Assembly (NCBI GenBank): GCA_016215105.1
Contig: JACRLJ010000168.1
Location: 1 to 51,041 of the forward strand
Direction of reading: 5' to 3'
Length of the DNA stretch: 51,041 nucleotides
DNA from: Candidatus Hydrogenedentota bacterium
GTDB taxonomy: Bacteria; Hydrogenedentota; Hydrogenedentia; Hydrogenedentales; SLHB01
Shown: in pieces, positions 23,841-34,200 of the stretch
Numbering within the stretch: position 1 is the stretch's first letter
Layout: each line of letters begins with the position of its first letter
The notes under the pieces: model-generated
The model's input: only the letters and a program-made list of their open reading frames with translations
Told to the model about the DNA's origin: nothing
Database searches by the model: none
Made by a program: the position numbers and the translations under genes

Positions 23841-25478
23841 ATGGTGAGCCAGGCGATTAGAACGAGAGCGTTGCGGTCAATGTTCCGGGCCTCGCCGGTG
23901 TTTGCGTTGCTGTGGGAGCAGTGGCGAGTAACGCGGGGGGTGATGCTGTTTGCGGTGGCGGTAACGCTGGGGATTGCGTTGCCGCTGCATTTCGCGGCTG
24001 CGTACATACGATCACCTCTCTTGGATCCGTCGTTCGTGAGTCTAGGCGCGTACTTCTTCAGTCTGTTGGTCGTCGCAATTTTTTTCGCAGTGGATTACAG
24101 CAGCGTGGATGAAGTGCGCTTGGGAATCGCGGCGCGGCAGCAACTCCTGCCGATGCGCCGAGCTTGGTTGGTGTTGGGTCACTTTGCGTACCGTGTCGGT
24201 ATGATGGGCGCGTTGGCGGCGGCGTTAGGACTTGTGGTTAACGCTCTGTATTCACGTGAGGCCACGATTCCGTTCGAGGATGGCGTGACATTGGCGGTCT
24301 GCATTATGACCTACGTGCTGGCGATATCGTGGACCGTTGGCCGAAATGGATTGTCGGTTGGATTCGTTACTGCGCTGGTTTTGGTGTGGCCAATGTATTT
24401 CAGTTCGCTTTACGTGGCGCACGGAGTATTTGGTCAGGGACGCTATACTCCGCCGCTCCTTTTCATGGCGATTTGCAGTGTGATGGCGATTGGTGGCGCT
24501 TTGCAGTGTCATACGACGGGCGGCCGGACATCCGCCGCGTCGCGGTTCGTGGAACGCGAGGCCACTTCCCATACATCCAAGTTTACCTCCCCGGAACAGG
24601 CGCTCAGGTGGCTGGAGTGGCGGAGGCGTGGGCTGGTCTTCCCGGTGGTGACGATATTGCTGGGCGCTTCATATTTGTCGTTCATTCTCATCGTGATCTT
24701 GTTGGATCACTACGCGGGACTGACGCTTCGTGTTTCCCTGAGTACCCCGGACGCGCTGTTGGGCTGGATAGTACCGGGGGCAGCGATTATCACTGGGATG
24801 TATCACCTGTTCGACGATTGGCGCCGGAGTCAATCGGGCCAGGATTCTTTGGTTTACCTGAAACCGATACCCTTCAGCGAAATCCTGAGGAATCGGCTCC
24901 GCGTACGGATTACGAGCGTTCTAACGACGTTTGGGATGTTGAGTATTCTGTGCGCGAACCTGTTTTTGATCGCTTGGTCCGCGGGAATTCCACTTGAGAA
25001 GTGGCCGATAATCCACGAGGCAGTCTCGTCCATAGCAACGCCTATCGCTGGGATAATACTCTCGATCCTTGTGTTCGCAGGATTCGTGTCGGTTTGTTGG
25101 GCGTTGATGGGTCTTCCGCCCATCGTAGTTGGGGTTATTGTCCTCTGGTGCTGCCTCCGACTTGCGGGGCAATCCTATGGCCCGTCAATGGATTCAGTCT
25201 TCGTGGTATACGGCGTAGGACTCACCGTAGTGCTGGCGCTACTGTATTACGCTGTCGCGGCTTGGCGGAAACGAACCTTCACGAGAAAGACCGTGCTTGT
25301 CTGGTGCGGTCTGAGTGTGCCGTTCGCAATGCTCGCAGTCCCGTGGGCCTGGATGATACGCGGGTCCCTAGATCTTGACGATGTCTTCGTGACGGGGTCC
25401 GCTCTGGCGCTAGGCCTTGGTCCGGCGCTGGCGGTATTCCACTATGCGTCCTGGGTCAAGCGGCTGCGGTCTCGTTAA
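23841..25478 (+). CDS. ABC-2-type permease subunit
   Basis: Polytopic membrane protein of 545 aa with about a dozen hydrophobic segments, translated directly after the ATPase with no gap. It begins VSQAIRTRALRSMFRASPVFALLWEQWRVTRG in two parts, where a 39-base stretch (23904-23942) is identical to the start of the second permease at 26963-27001. It has no sequence motif beyond this, but position and topology make it the transmembrane partner of the ATPase. Residues 94-165 (from LGIAARQQLLP to AISW) serve as reference for the deletion in the second permease. Confidence 0.82.
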   Translation: MVSQAIRTRALRSMFRASPVFALLWEQWRVTRGVMLFAVAVTLGIALPLHFAAAYIRSPLLDPSFVSLGAYFFSLLVVAIFFAVDYSSVDEVRLGIAARQQLLPMRRAWLVLGHFAYRVGMMGALAAALGLVVNALYSREATIPFEDGVTLAVCIMTYVLAISWTVGRNGLSVGFVTALVLVWPMYFSSLYVAHGVFGQGRYTPPLLFMAICSVMAIGGALQCHTTGGRTSAASRFVEREATSHTSKFTSPEQALRWLEWRRRGLVFPVVTILLGASYLSFILIVILLDHYAGLTLRVSLSTPDALLGWIVPGAAIITGMYHLFDDWRRSQSGQDSLVYLKPIPFSEILRNRLRVRITSVLTTFGMLSILCANLFLIAWSAGIPLEKWPIIHEAVSSIATPIAGIILSILVFAGFVSVCWALMGLPPIVVGVIVLWCCLRLAGQSYGPSMDSVFVVYGVGLTVVLALLYYAVAAWRKRTFTRKTVLVWCGLSVPFAMLAVPWAWMIRGSLDLDDVFVTGSALALGLGPALAVFHYASWVKRLRSR

Positions 25479-25498
25479 TCGAGGGGAGTATCCTATGC

Positions 25499-26899
25499 AT
25501 GTTGTACAACGCTAATGCGAGGCGGTCCGGAATCGGTTTCGCGCCTCTTCGATTCCTCTTGTTCGTGGGTATAGTGACGGGGATTCCCACGCTGATGGTT
25601 TCGGGATGTTTGCTGAATGCGCGGCATACACTGGCGGCGCGGACTGATGCTATTCGTCTGAGCGGAGAACCAACGACTCCCGCAGAACTGGATCGGTGGT
25701 ACACGGCGGTTCCTGATGCGGAGAATGCGGCAATTCCGCTGGCGGATGCGCTCGCCATTCTTCATCGCATTGATGACCCAAAGAATGGCGATGATCCAAC
25801 GTCGCCGATCATGTTTCTTGCGAAACCGGCGATACGGAGCGGTGCCGAGGCAATTCCAATTGATCTGAGTCGCTCGTTCGCGCCGCTTCTATCGAAGCGG
25901 AAATCGTATGTCGCGAAGCTACGCGAGGCGTCCCAACGACCCTCATGCCGTTTTCCGGTGAGCTTTGAGCGGCATTCAGGATATTTTGCCAGTTCGGCGA
26001 CGTCCGACTTGCGGCAGGTTCAGGGCTTCATCACGCTCGCGGCCGCGCTTGAGGCGGACGAAGGACAACGCGATGCGGCCTTTGCCGATTTGATCGCGAC
26101 GATCCGGCTAAGTGATGTGTTGCGGAACGAACCCCTCTGGGCATCGCAGTACTTCCGTCTCAATGCGCGCAGGACTGCCTGTTGGGCCGTCGAATTCGCA
26201 GGCAACAGAGTGACCTTCGTTGACCAGCAGCTTTCAAGTCTGATTGAGACCATCGGCAGGCTGGAAGACCCCGACTTGGCCTACCGCGCGATTGTCGGTG
26301 AACGTTGTGAGGTGCTTTCATTCTATAGGCACCACGCCGTGACGGGGTCGCAGACTACGGCAGCCTTCGTGAGTTTACATGCGTATGTGGCGGCGTGGAA
26401 AGCGGTCCACTTCCTAGACACGACCGACAGACTCTTGCCGGCAAGCCGTCTGGATTCCGTTAGTCGACGCCATACAGCGAGTGTAGTGGATCGAGCGAAC
26501 CGTGAATACCAAGTACGTGCTTCTCCGTGGAAAGAATTCTCTGATACCTATACACAAGGATTCTTATCTAGTATTCGAATTTTGATTGAGTACCACGACC
26601 AAGATACTGCCCTTTGGGCCGTAACCCGTGTGGCGTTGGCCGCAGAACGCTACCGGCTGGCGCATGGAGATTGGCCGCGTGAACTCAGCGAATTGGTCCC
26701 AGCGTACCTGGAGAAGCTACCTGCGGACCCGTTTGACGGAGAGCCACTGCGGTATGTGCGCCATGACGATGGCATTACGGTATACAGCGTTGGTTATAAT
26801 CGTAAAGACGATGGTGGGAGTCCGTCGGTCAAAGAAGATTGGCGTACGGGCGACATCGCATTTACGCTCAGACGGACGCCAGCGGTCAGGGAGGGGTGA
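25499..26899 (+). CDS. Hypothetical membrane-anchored protein of the ABC operon
   Basis: Protein of 466 aa with one N-terminal membrane segment or lipoprotein signal (residues 17-37; VSGC could be a lipobox), the rest predicted extracytoplasmic and helical. Near the C-terminus it carries a pattern I recall from planctomycete hypothetical proteins: AAERYRLAHGDWPREL, LVPAYLEKLPADPFDG, LRYVRHDDG, then VYSVGYNRKDDGG. The start at 25499 follows GAGGGGAG by about eleven bases; an ATG four bases earlier opens only a six-codon frame. Lying between two permease genes, it is presumably part of the exporter or its sensor. Function unknown. Confidence 0.7.
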   Translation: MLYNANARRSGIGFAPLRFLLFVGIVTGIPTLMVSGCLLNARHTLAARTDAIRLSGEPTTPAELDRWYTAVPDAENAAIPLADALAILHRIDDPKNGDDPTSPIMFLAKPAIRSGAEAIPIDLSRSFAPLLSKRKSYVAKLREASQRPSCRFPVSFERHSGYFASSATSDLRQVQGFITLAAALEADEGQRDAAFADLIATIRLSDVLRNEPLWASQYFRLNARRTACWAVEFAGNRVTFVDQQLSSLIETIGRLEDPDLAYRAIVGERCEVLSFYRHHAVTGSQTTAAFVSLHAYVAAWKAVHFLDTTDRLLPASRLDSVSRRHTASVVDRANREYQVRASPWKEFSDTYTQGFLSSIRILIEYHDQDTALWAVTRVALAAERYRLAHGDWPRELSELVPAYLEKLPADPFDGEPLRYVRHDDGITVYSVGYNRKDDGGSPSVKEDWRTGDIAFTLRRTPAVREG

Positions 26900-26902
26900 A
26901 GC

Positions 26903-28452
26903 ATGAGTTACTCCATGAGTACCACGGCGCTGCGCTCCGCGTTCCGGGTCTCTCCCATCTTCGCGTTGCTGTGGGAGCAGTGGCGAGTAACGCGGGGGGT
27001 GGTGCTGACTACTGCTGCAATTGCAGTGGTTGTGGACGTTGCTCTCGCGGTTGGTTTCCAAGAACAGCCACTGAGATCGGCGGGAGAGATTTGCGGCGCA
27101 ACGGCGTTGGTTATGTTGATGGGCGCCGCAATTCTGTTTGTGCTGACGCGCCGGCGTCCCGGCGAAGAGATGTCCCTGGGTTTTCCCCGCCCTGCGGACA
27201 CTATCCCGCTCGGAAGAGGCGTTGTGATTTAGGCGTCTACTCATACCTAATGGCAATATCCTGGACGCTGGGAAGCCGCAGCTCAGCGCTCGCGATTGTT
27301 GTCATGGTCACGCTCGCATTTCCCATGGTCGTGGGATATGAGGAGCTCCGACGGACACTTGAACTTTCCCCATTGATGTTTTTCCTGCCCTATCTTTGCC
27401 TGTGCGCAGGTCTTTCGGCGTGGGGCGCCCGGCGCGAGGGCCGTACCGCAGCGCCATTGATTATCGCGCTCTCGGGTTTGGTAGCACGGCGCCGCTCTTC
27501 CCAAGTACAGCGGTTCGCAGACCCTAACGTGGCGCAATCTTGGTTTGAATGGCGGACTCGCGGTCTCCTTCTTCCGCTGACCATGCTCGCCATAGTCCTC
27601 ACACCGGCGCTCCTAGTCGGATCAACCTATCTGATTTCTCGTAACCCCTCGATATGGGCGATTGTCAACGTAGTTGCGTTGTATGTTTGCGACGCAATTC
27701 CCAAAGCCGTACCGGTTGCGTCGGGATTGACGGGCATCTTCTTCTTGTTTTCAGATTGGCGAGTCTTCCAATCCAGACGCGGTAGCGAATCGGCCTTGCG
27801 CCCTGTTTGTTCGAGGACGCTGGCACAAGCGCGGTTTCGGGCGATGGCGTGTTCCACCGTGGTGACGTATGGTATGAGCGGTATGACTTACGTGTGGGCG
27901 GCTAGCTGCCTGCAAGACAAGGGGCACAACTATACATTGACGTTCCTTTGCGCGCAGCCTCACGCGGCCATTCTGACTCCGATACTGATTTGCGCGTATT
28001 TCATCCTGGCGTGGTCGCTCCTCTGGACACCGTTGCCTGTTCTGGCCATGGGGTTCTGGACGTTCGTGATAGTGGCGCCCGTCGCTGCGCTGTACAGCGC
28101 ACTTGGTTCCGGAGACATCGATCGCGTAACCGGATTCTCCATTGCCGCGCTTGGCGCGCCGGCGTCGCTTCTGTTCTTGGGGACAATTGCGGGCGGCATC
28201 TGGTGTCGGAGAAGGAAACTGGTATCGCTACGAGCAGTGTGGATAGCTGTGGGGTTATGCGTGGTATTTTGGATCGGGCTGATGGACCTGGGACGTTGGG
28301 AAAGGGATCCACTCGTCTGGGACCGCGCAGTTCGATCGTTTGAACCGCAAGCCGTGCGGTACGCGATACTATCGGCGTTGGCGTCGTCGCTGCCGGCTTT
28401 TGCGGTGTTCAGTCAGGCGATTTGGGTGGACCGGTTGCGGTATCACCGATGA
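26903..28452 (+). pseudogene. Second ABC permease, broken by an internal deletion and frameshift
   Basis: Paralogue of the permease at 23841. The first 109 codons (26903-27232) run in one frame to an early TAG and match the paralogue's N-terminus. From about 27230 to 28452 the match continues in a different frame, starting at SYLMAISWTLG. Comparing fixed points (IPL at 27203 and AISW at 27253) with the intact copy, the distance is 50 instead of about 174 bases, so around 124 bases are missing, which is not a multiple of three. The remaining 400 codons still look well conserved, so the loss is recent or an assembly error. The ATG follows the previous stop by three bases. Confidence 0.75.
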
Positions 28453-28519
28453 TGGGGATGGACGGGTGTGTATCCATGGCGGGAAAAACGCGAAGAGGCC
28501 AGCTTCGTGCGCTCCGACC

Positions 28520-28544
28520 GGCGGATGAGGACATCCGCCCTCCC
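28520..28544 (-). repeat. REP-like hairpin, family A, copy 3
   Basis: Stem GGCGGATG/CATCCGCC, loop AGGA, tail CTCCC. First of two copies in direct orientation upstream of the pseudopilin gene, 99 bases apart. Confidence 0.8.
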
Positions 28545-28618
28545 GATTGTGATCCGGCGGTGGCTCCGAAAGTGTAAGATACACAGGAGCGAAGGGGTCG
28601 AGGTCGTGCGGAGCGACC

Positions 28619-28643
28619 GGCGGATGGGGACGTCCGCCCTCCC
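28619..28643 (-). repeat. REP-like hairpin, family A, copy 4
   Basis: Stem GGCGGATG/CGTCCGCC (one T-G wobble), loop GGGA, tail CTCCC. It ends 38 bases before the pseudopilin ATG, so it would lie within the leader or promoter. Confidence 0.8.
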
Positions 28644-28680
28644 GAGTGTCTGGTCCGCGGACCGGGGAAAGGACACCGTG

Positions 28681-29571
28681 ATGAAGCGGGGATTCACGCT
28701 GGTCGAATTGATGGTCGTTATCGCCATCATCGCCATCTTGGCGGCAATTGTCTTGCCGGCCTTGGCGCGCGCGCGTGAGCGGGCTCGCCAGACGACATGC
28801 GCGAGCCATCTCAAACAATTTGCGCTCGTGCATAAGATGTTCGCCGACGAGAACCGGGGCGGCCTCTGGGCTCTTCGGTACGTTCCCTACGACTTTCCGT
28901 ATAGCCCCACGCGGCAATGTTTCAGCAGTTTTGATAGCGCGTACCTGTGCCCTGACTATCTTACGGACCCGATGATTGCCTTGTGCCCGAGCGACAACGA
29001 GCCCTACCCTCGGCAAAAGCCGGAAGATTTCCTGCGAATTGTCGGACCGGGGTGGAACAGCGATCCCCGGGATAACCCCGTAAAGGGCAAGACGCAGTGG
29101 ACGGCGGTCATGGACCTCTCGTACGTTTATTGGGGTTATCTGGTGAAGCCCAGTTGGATGACCACCGGCGCGGATTCGTACGCGCTGGGCGCACTCCTGG
29201 ATTCCATCGACGCAAACCCGCCCACCCTGAATCGGACAAGCCGCTCCGGCGATCTGAGGATGACGCTTCCGAGCACCGGCGAAATCATTACGTTGACGCG
29301 GTATCGCGAGGGGGCGGAACGCTTCATGATTACAGACATCAACAATCCCGCCGCATCCGCGGCGGCGGCCTCTTCCGTGCCGGTCATGTGGGATACGTGG
29401 CGCACGGACAACGGAAGACCCATGCCCTACAACTTCAACCATAGCGCGGGCGCAAACGTGTTGTTCATGGACGGCCATGCCGAGCTCGGCAGGTATCCGC
29501 AGCCTGAAGGCGGACGTTTCTGGATGTTGACCAAGACGTCGGCAACCGACGGTATGGCGAATTGGCCGTAA
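28681..29571 (+). CDS. Type II secretion-like pseudopilin (DUF1559-type)
   Basis: Prepilin-like protein of 296 aa. The ATG at 28681 gives a classic class III signal: MKRG, then [19 protein letters not shown] with Glu at +5, to be cleaved after Gly4 by prepilin peptidase. The frame is open further upstream, but the family A repeats lie there and the ATG has AAAGGA before it. Near the end, [19 protein letters not shown] matches the HxxGxNxxFxDGH motif of DUF1559-type proteins that are numerous in planctomycetes and relatives. Probably a minor pseudopilin or surface protein; REP-like copies flank it on both sides. Confidence 0.88.
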   Translation: MKRGFTLVELMVVIAIIAILAAIVLPALARARERARQTTCASHLKQFALVHKMFADENRGGLWALRYVPYDFPYSPTRQCFSSFDSAYLCPDYLTDPMIALCPSDNEPYPRQKPEDFLRIVGPGWNSDPRDNPVKGKTQWTAVMDLSYVYWGYLVKPSWMTTGADSYALGALLDSIDANPPTLNRTSRSGDLRMTLPSTGEIITLTRYREGAERFMITDINNPAASAAAASSVPVMWDTWRTDNGRPMPYNFNHSAGANVLFMDGHAELGRYPQPEGGRFWMLTKTSATDGMANWP

Positions 29572-29655
29572 AATAAAGAACGTTCAATGAAGACTACAGC
29601 GCCGCAATCCAAGTTTCGGGTATACCCGTATCAGTGCGGTTTGCACGCTCCGACC

Positions 29656-29680
29656 GGCGGATGAGGACATCCGCCCTCCC
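29656..29680 (-). repeat. REP-like hairpin, family A, copy 5
   Basis: Stem GGCGGATG/CATCCGCC, loop AGGA, tail CTCCC, with the CTCCGACC 5' flank shared with copy 3. It lies between the pseudopilin and ATPase genes. Confidence 0.8.
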
Positions 29681-29777
29681 GATCGCGAACTTCGGACTCA
29701 CCGTTAGGCCGTTCGAGGGGCTTGCAAATTGAATATTGAATATTCATACTGCAAGGAGGTCTAGGGAGGATCGACTC

Positions 29778-30974
29778 ATGATTCGGAGACACTTGGAACC
29801 GGCGCTGGCGGCAAGCGCCAAGAAGTATCCGATTGTTACGGTCACCGGCCCGCGTCAATCGGGCAAGACGACGATTGTCCGAAAGGTGTTCCGCAACTAT
29901 CGCTACGTGTCACTGGAGAATCCGGACGAGCGGAACTTTGCCCTGGAGGATCCCCGCGGATTCCTGAAGCAGTTTTCCGGGGGAGTGATTCTGGACGAAG
30001 CGCAGCGGGCGCCGGATCTGTTTTCATATCTCCAGGGAATCGTTGACGAAGACAAACGCGCGGGACGGTTTGTGCTGACGGGATCCCAGAACTTCCTGCT
30101 TTTGGATAGGGTTAGCCAGAGCTTGGCGGGCCGAACATCCGTGTTTCACTTGCTGCCGTTCTCCCGGAGCGAGCTGGCAGGCCACAAACTGGCGGATCTG
30201 GCAAGAGTCGGCCGCACCATCCCAAATCGCCGCGCGTCAAAAGAGGACCTCTTTGCGGCGCTGTACGCGGGATTCTATCCCCGCATTCACGACACTGGAG
30301 TAGCGCCCCAGGAATGGTTAAGAAACTATTACCAGACGTACGTCGAGCGCGACGTTCGCCAAATTGTGAACGTAGGAGATATTGAGGCGTTCGGACGATT
30401 TACGAGACTGTGCGCGGGCAGGTGCGGACAGTTGTTGAACCTGGCGTCCCTGGGCGCGGATTGCGGAGTTAGCCACGCGACGGCCGGGCGCTGGCTTTCG
30501 GCCCTGGAAGCGAGCTTCATCGTTTATTTGCTCCGGCCGCATCATGGAAACTTCGGCAAGCGGCTCATCAAGTCGCCAAAGCTCTATTTCCTCGATACGG
30601 GATTGCTTTGTTATTTGCTTCGGATTCGATCTGCGGACGAATTAAGGACTCATTCGGCGCGAGGCGCGGTATTCGAGGCGTTTGTATTGTCGGAAGTGTT
30701 GAAATCCTACCTGCACAGAGGCGCCGAGCCGGACGTGTATTTTTGGCGCGACTCGTCGGGTCACGAGGTGGATTTTCTCCTGGACCACGGGAACAGCCTA
30801 GTTCCCATAGAAGCCAAGTCCGGGGAGACCGTGGCTGGCGATTTCTTCAAGGGCATCGAGTATTGGCGTTCGCTGGCCGGTCAGAATGAGACAGCTGCGG
30901 CATTGGTCTATGGCGGGTCCGCTTCGGCGATGCGGAAAGGCGTCGCAGTGTATTCATGGAACGCGTGGCTGTGA
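29778..30974 (+). CDS. AAA_14 / DUF4143 ATPase
   Basis: P-loop ATPase of 398 aa of the common AAA_14 plus DUF4143 type. Walker A is GPRQSGKT (residues 24-31), Walker B is VILDEA (70-75), TGSQN follows as sensor, and the C-terminal part has the nuclease-like core VDFLLDHG, then PIEAKSG. The start at 29778 is set by GGAGG eight bases upstream; an in-frame ATG at 29736 lacks this. Such ATPases are widespread, often single genes with mobile distribution, and their role is unknown; a link to DNA or to defence has been proposed from fold. It has no partner gene here. Confidence 0.88.
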   Translation: MIRRHLEPALAASAKKYPIVTVTGPRQSGKTTIVRKVFRNYRYVSLENPDERNFALEDPRGFLKQFSGGVILDEAQRAPDLFSYLQGIVDEDKRAGRFVLTGSQNFLLLDRVSQSLAGRTSVFHLLPFSRSELAGHKLADLARVGRTIPNRRASKEDLFAALYAGFYPRIHDTGVAPQEWLRNYYQTYVERDVRQIVNVGDIEAFGRFTRLCAGRCGQLLNLASLGADCGVSHATAGRWLSALEASFIVYLLRPHHGNFGKRLIKSPKLYFLDTGLLCYLLRIRSADELRTHSARGAVFEAFVLSEVLKSYLHRGAEPDVYFWRDSSGHEVDFLLDHGNSLVPIEAKSGETVAGDFFKGIEYWRSLAGQNETAAALVYGGSASAMRKGVAVYSWNAWL

Positions 30975-30981
30975 CGATTCG

Positions 30982-31023
30982 GCGCGTGGAGCCTTTCGCC
31001 AGAGAGTGCATAGCTCCACGCGC
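30982..31023. repeat. Inverted repeat after the ATPase gene
   Basis: Perfect 11-bp arms GCGCGTGGAGC and GCTCCACGCGC separated by 20 bases, beginning seven bases after the ATPase stop. No T-run follows, so it is not a standard terminator; it may slow polymerase or protect the mRNA end. Confidence 0.55.
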
Positions 31024-31100
31024 TGCGCGGAAGGCTCGATGCCGACAATGTGCCGCCATGGGCAAGCGCGTCGCCAGGCAACGCGTTGGATACCCCGACT

Positions 31101-31124
31101 GACGCGGCGAGCCGCCGCGTCTAC
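31101..31124 (-). repeat. REP-like hairpin, family H
   Basis: Perfect 9-bp stem GACGCGGCG/CGCCGCGTC, loop AGC, with CTAC at the 3' edge (its C is the last stem base). Read on the minus strand it is GTAG plus hairpin. It lies in the gap between the ATPase gene and the convergent 1182-aa gene. Confidence 0.65.
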
Positions 31125-31219
31125 TATACAAGTACGCGCGCTAGGAACAGACGCAGGACTCCGGCGGCGCTTTGCCGTTGCGCGGCGGTCATGTGACCGT
31201 TCTATGGGACTTCAATTTC

Positions 31220-34200
31220 CTATCGCAGGCTAAAATCCAGGACTATATCGGCCCCTTCGGTGAGGTTGACGACCGATGAGGCGTGCCGCAGTTGCGGCAG
31301 GGCTTCCGCACTTTGGGACGGCGCGGAATAGGCCACGACGGTATATACGCCTGGGGGCACGCCGTCAAGATTGTAGGCGCCGTCGGGCGCAAGCGTCATC
31401 GAAGCCACGTCGATCTCCTGATAGTGCGCGTACAGTTCGGGCGTGACGGTTGCGGGGATGGCGACCTCGCCTTGCAGCACAGCGACACCGCTGTAGCCGC
31501 CGGTGGCGCCGGTAACCGTCCCGTGTATTCGCGCGGGCAAGGTGGTGACGATGTCCTGGCGAACGGCGCCGCCGCTTGGTATAACGACTTCAATGTTGAT
31601 CCGACCTTGCCGTTCTCCGTCGGAGGCGCTTCCTGTCAAAGTAGCCGTGCCTTGAGGCAGGGCGTCGAAGCGGTAGGACCCGTCAGATTGGATTTGGGCG
31701 TGTGAAGACTCGTCCCCGGAGGATGTGGTGACGGTAGCCTGGATGAATCCGCTGACGGCGGGCTTTCCCTGAACGGTGACAATACCGGAGAGGGCCGTCG
31801 AGTAGGGCGGGAAATTGAAGTCCACGACCACGTTTTGGCCCGCCGTAACCGTCACGGCGCGCTGCAACTGGCGGCTCGAGGTGTTGTTAATGGAGAATCC
31901 CGCAACCACGGTCACATCACCCGGCAATACGTTTTGGAACTCGTAAGTACCATCCGGCTTCACTTGGGTGGACTCCTGCGTCTGGCGGCCGGCGACTTGC
32001 AGGCTAATCCAGGTATGGCCGGCGCCGCCTGAGCCTGTAGTGACGCGGCCGGTAATCGATCCGCCCTGGTTCAGCACAATTTCGACCCGTGTGGTTCCCG
32101 AGGACGCGAGATTCGCAGTAACCGTGGCGGGCGCATATTGCGGATGATACGCGGTTAGCGTTACCGAGGCGCCGGAGGCGTTATTTACGGTGAACGATCC
32201 GTCCGCCGCGCTCTGAGCGATGCTCGAACGTTCACGTTCCCAGCGTTGCGGCAATTCGCCCAGGTAGATGAGCGCGCCGGACACAGGTTGACGAGTCGGA
32301 CTAAGGACGACGCCCTGCACGCCAGCCCCCGGTTGCAGCCGGATCACGACATTGCCGAGCGTTTGTCCCGGTCCGACCTGCCCGATTGACTGCACCACCT
32401 GGCTGTAGCCCTCGCCGCGGACCGCGAGGCTGGTATCGCCAGACTCGACATTGGGGAGGCGGAAATGGCCGGTCGAGTCATACACTCGAATGAAGCTCTG
32501 ATTCATATAGGGCTGCATGGCGGACTGGTTCCCCTGCAAAGCCTGAATTTCAAACGCGGCGACCGGAGCGCCGGTCCGCGCGTCGAGAACCTGTCCCTCG
32601 ACCGATCCGCGTTCCTGAAGCTGGAAGTCCACTTTCGTGTCGCCGGCGTTCGCGCTGCGCGATTGGCGGCTAAACTCGCCGTGCTGCACGTTAACCGTGT
32701 ACTCACCCTCTTTCAAGCCGGTCAGGGTGTAGGCGCCGGAGGGGTCGGTTCCGACATACGCGTACGACGGACCTTGCGCATTGATTTGCGCATTCTGGAC
32801 GGGGGCGCCTTTGGGATCTGTCACGGTTCCCGTGATGGATAAGCCCGTGTTCCCGGTATAGACCAGCCGTACGCCGGTCACCTGCGCGCCTGACGCGACC
32901 TCGATGTTTTCCGGGCTCTCACTGTTGGAGCTATATCCGGAGGGGCTAGATATATTGATTCGGTAGGAGCCCGGCGTGAGCCGGGTGAAGACGAATTTTC
33001 CCTGATCGTCGGCAAATGCCTCGTTGCTCATGGGCCTGCGGTTCGCCTGGTCGTACGCATACAACCGAACCTTCGGAACAGGTTTGTTGTCGGGATCTAC
33101 GACGATCCCCGAAATGCTTCCGTTACGTTCCTGGTCGAGGACCAGCTCGACGTTGTCAAGACCATTCTCCGTGAGCGTTAGCGGCCCCACCTGCTTGCTC
33201 ACCAGGTCCTGGTATTCGGCCCAGAGGCGCACCGGACTGGCCAAGGAAAAACCCTTGACTTCAAACTGGCCGTTCTCATCGGTGCTGCTCGAGCCTCCTC
33301 CCCAGCCGCTTTCCGACATGCCGCTCACTTGGGCCTTCGCAACGGGCTGTTTTTGGGTGTCTATGACGCGGCCACGAACGCTGACGCCGCCTTTGAGCGG
33401 GATATCCACGTTCGGGATTTCTTTGCCGAGGGGGACACTTACGATGATTCCGTTTCCATTACGGCCGTAGCCGGGGGCATCCTGGATCTGGATGTTGTAC
33501 ACGGCCTCGCTCAGACCCGCAAGGCGGTAGGCGCCATCGGCGTCCGTTGGCTCCGACTTCCGTGGATAGAATCCCTGGCTCTGACAGTACGCCATCAGTT
33601 TGACGCCTTGAATTCCGCGCTTTGTGTCGGAGTCGTACACGCGGCCCGTAATCACGCTTCCCGACGCCACGCGCACTTCGATCCCGGTTACCGGACGGCC
33701 TTCAGCCACGGTGATTTTCGGACTCTCCCCAGCTACAACAAGGAGAGGATCATCAAGGGAAACCCTGTAGTCCGCCGGCCGCAAGGCGGGGAAGTTGAAG
33801 CTCCCTTGCGCGTCGGAGGTGGCCTTCTGGAAGTCAGTGATATAGTCCTTCGGGTTGACTTGAACAGTAACGCCGGCTTTGGGTTCTCTGGTCTGGGCGT
33901 CGAGCACCTTTCCGGATACGCTGCCGCCGGCTTTGAGCACGAGGCGCGCGTCCGTGGCGCCGGTGCTCACGTAGTCGCTAATGAGCGTAGCGTGACCTTC
34001 CGCACGGACCATGATCTTCCATCGGCCCTTGGGAAGGGCGGAAAATGCGAATGCGCCCGTGGCGTCGGTCTCCACGCGAGCACCGGAAGAAAACGTGTAG
34101 CGCCGATTGCGATCCTGTCCTTCTTGTTCGAACGGAACGAGCAGCGCCTTGTCTACTGGCTTTTCGTCAGTATCGAATACGTGACCGGCCAAGGCTGCAG

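Noticed and set aside
26839-27230. N-terminal part of the 537-codon frame 26839-28452 as a genuine protein start
   Set aside because: Its first 130 residues are a shadow of the permease N-terminus read in the neighbouring frame; only the part after about 27230 resembles the paralogue.
7-31124. CRISPR array as explanation for the repeats
   Set aside because: Copies are far apart, in several families, with no regular spacers and no cas genes.
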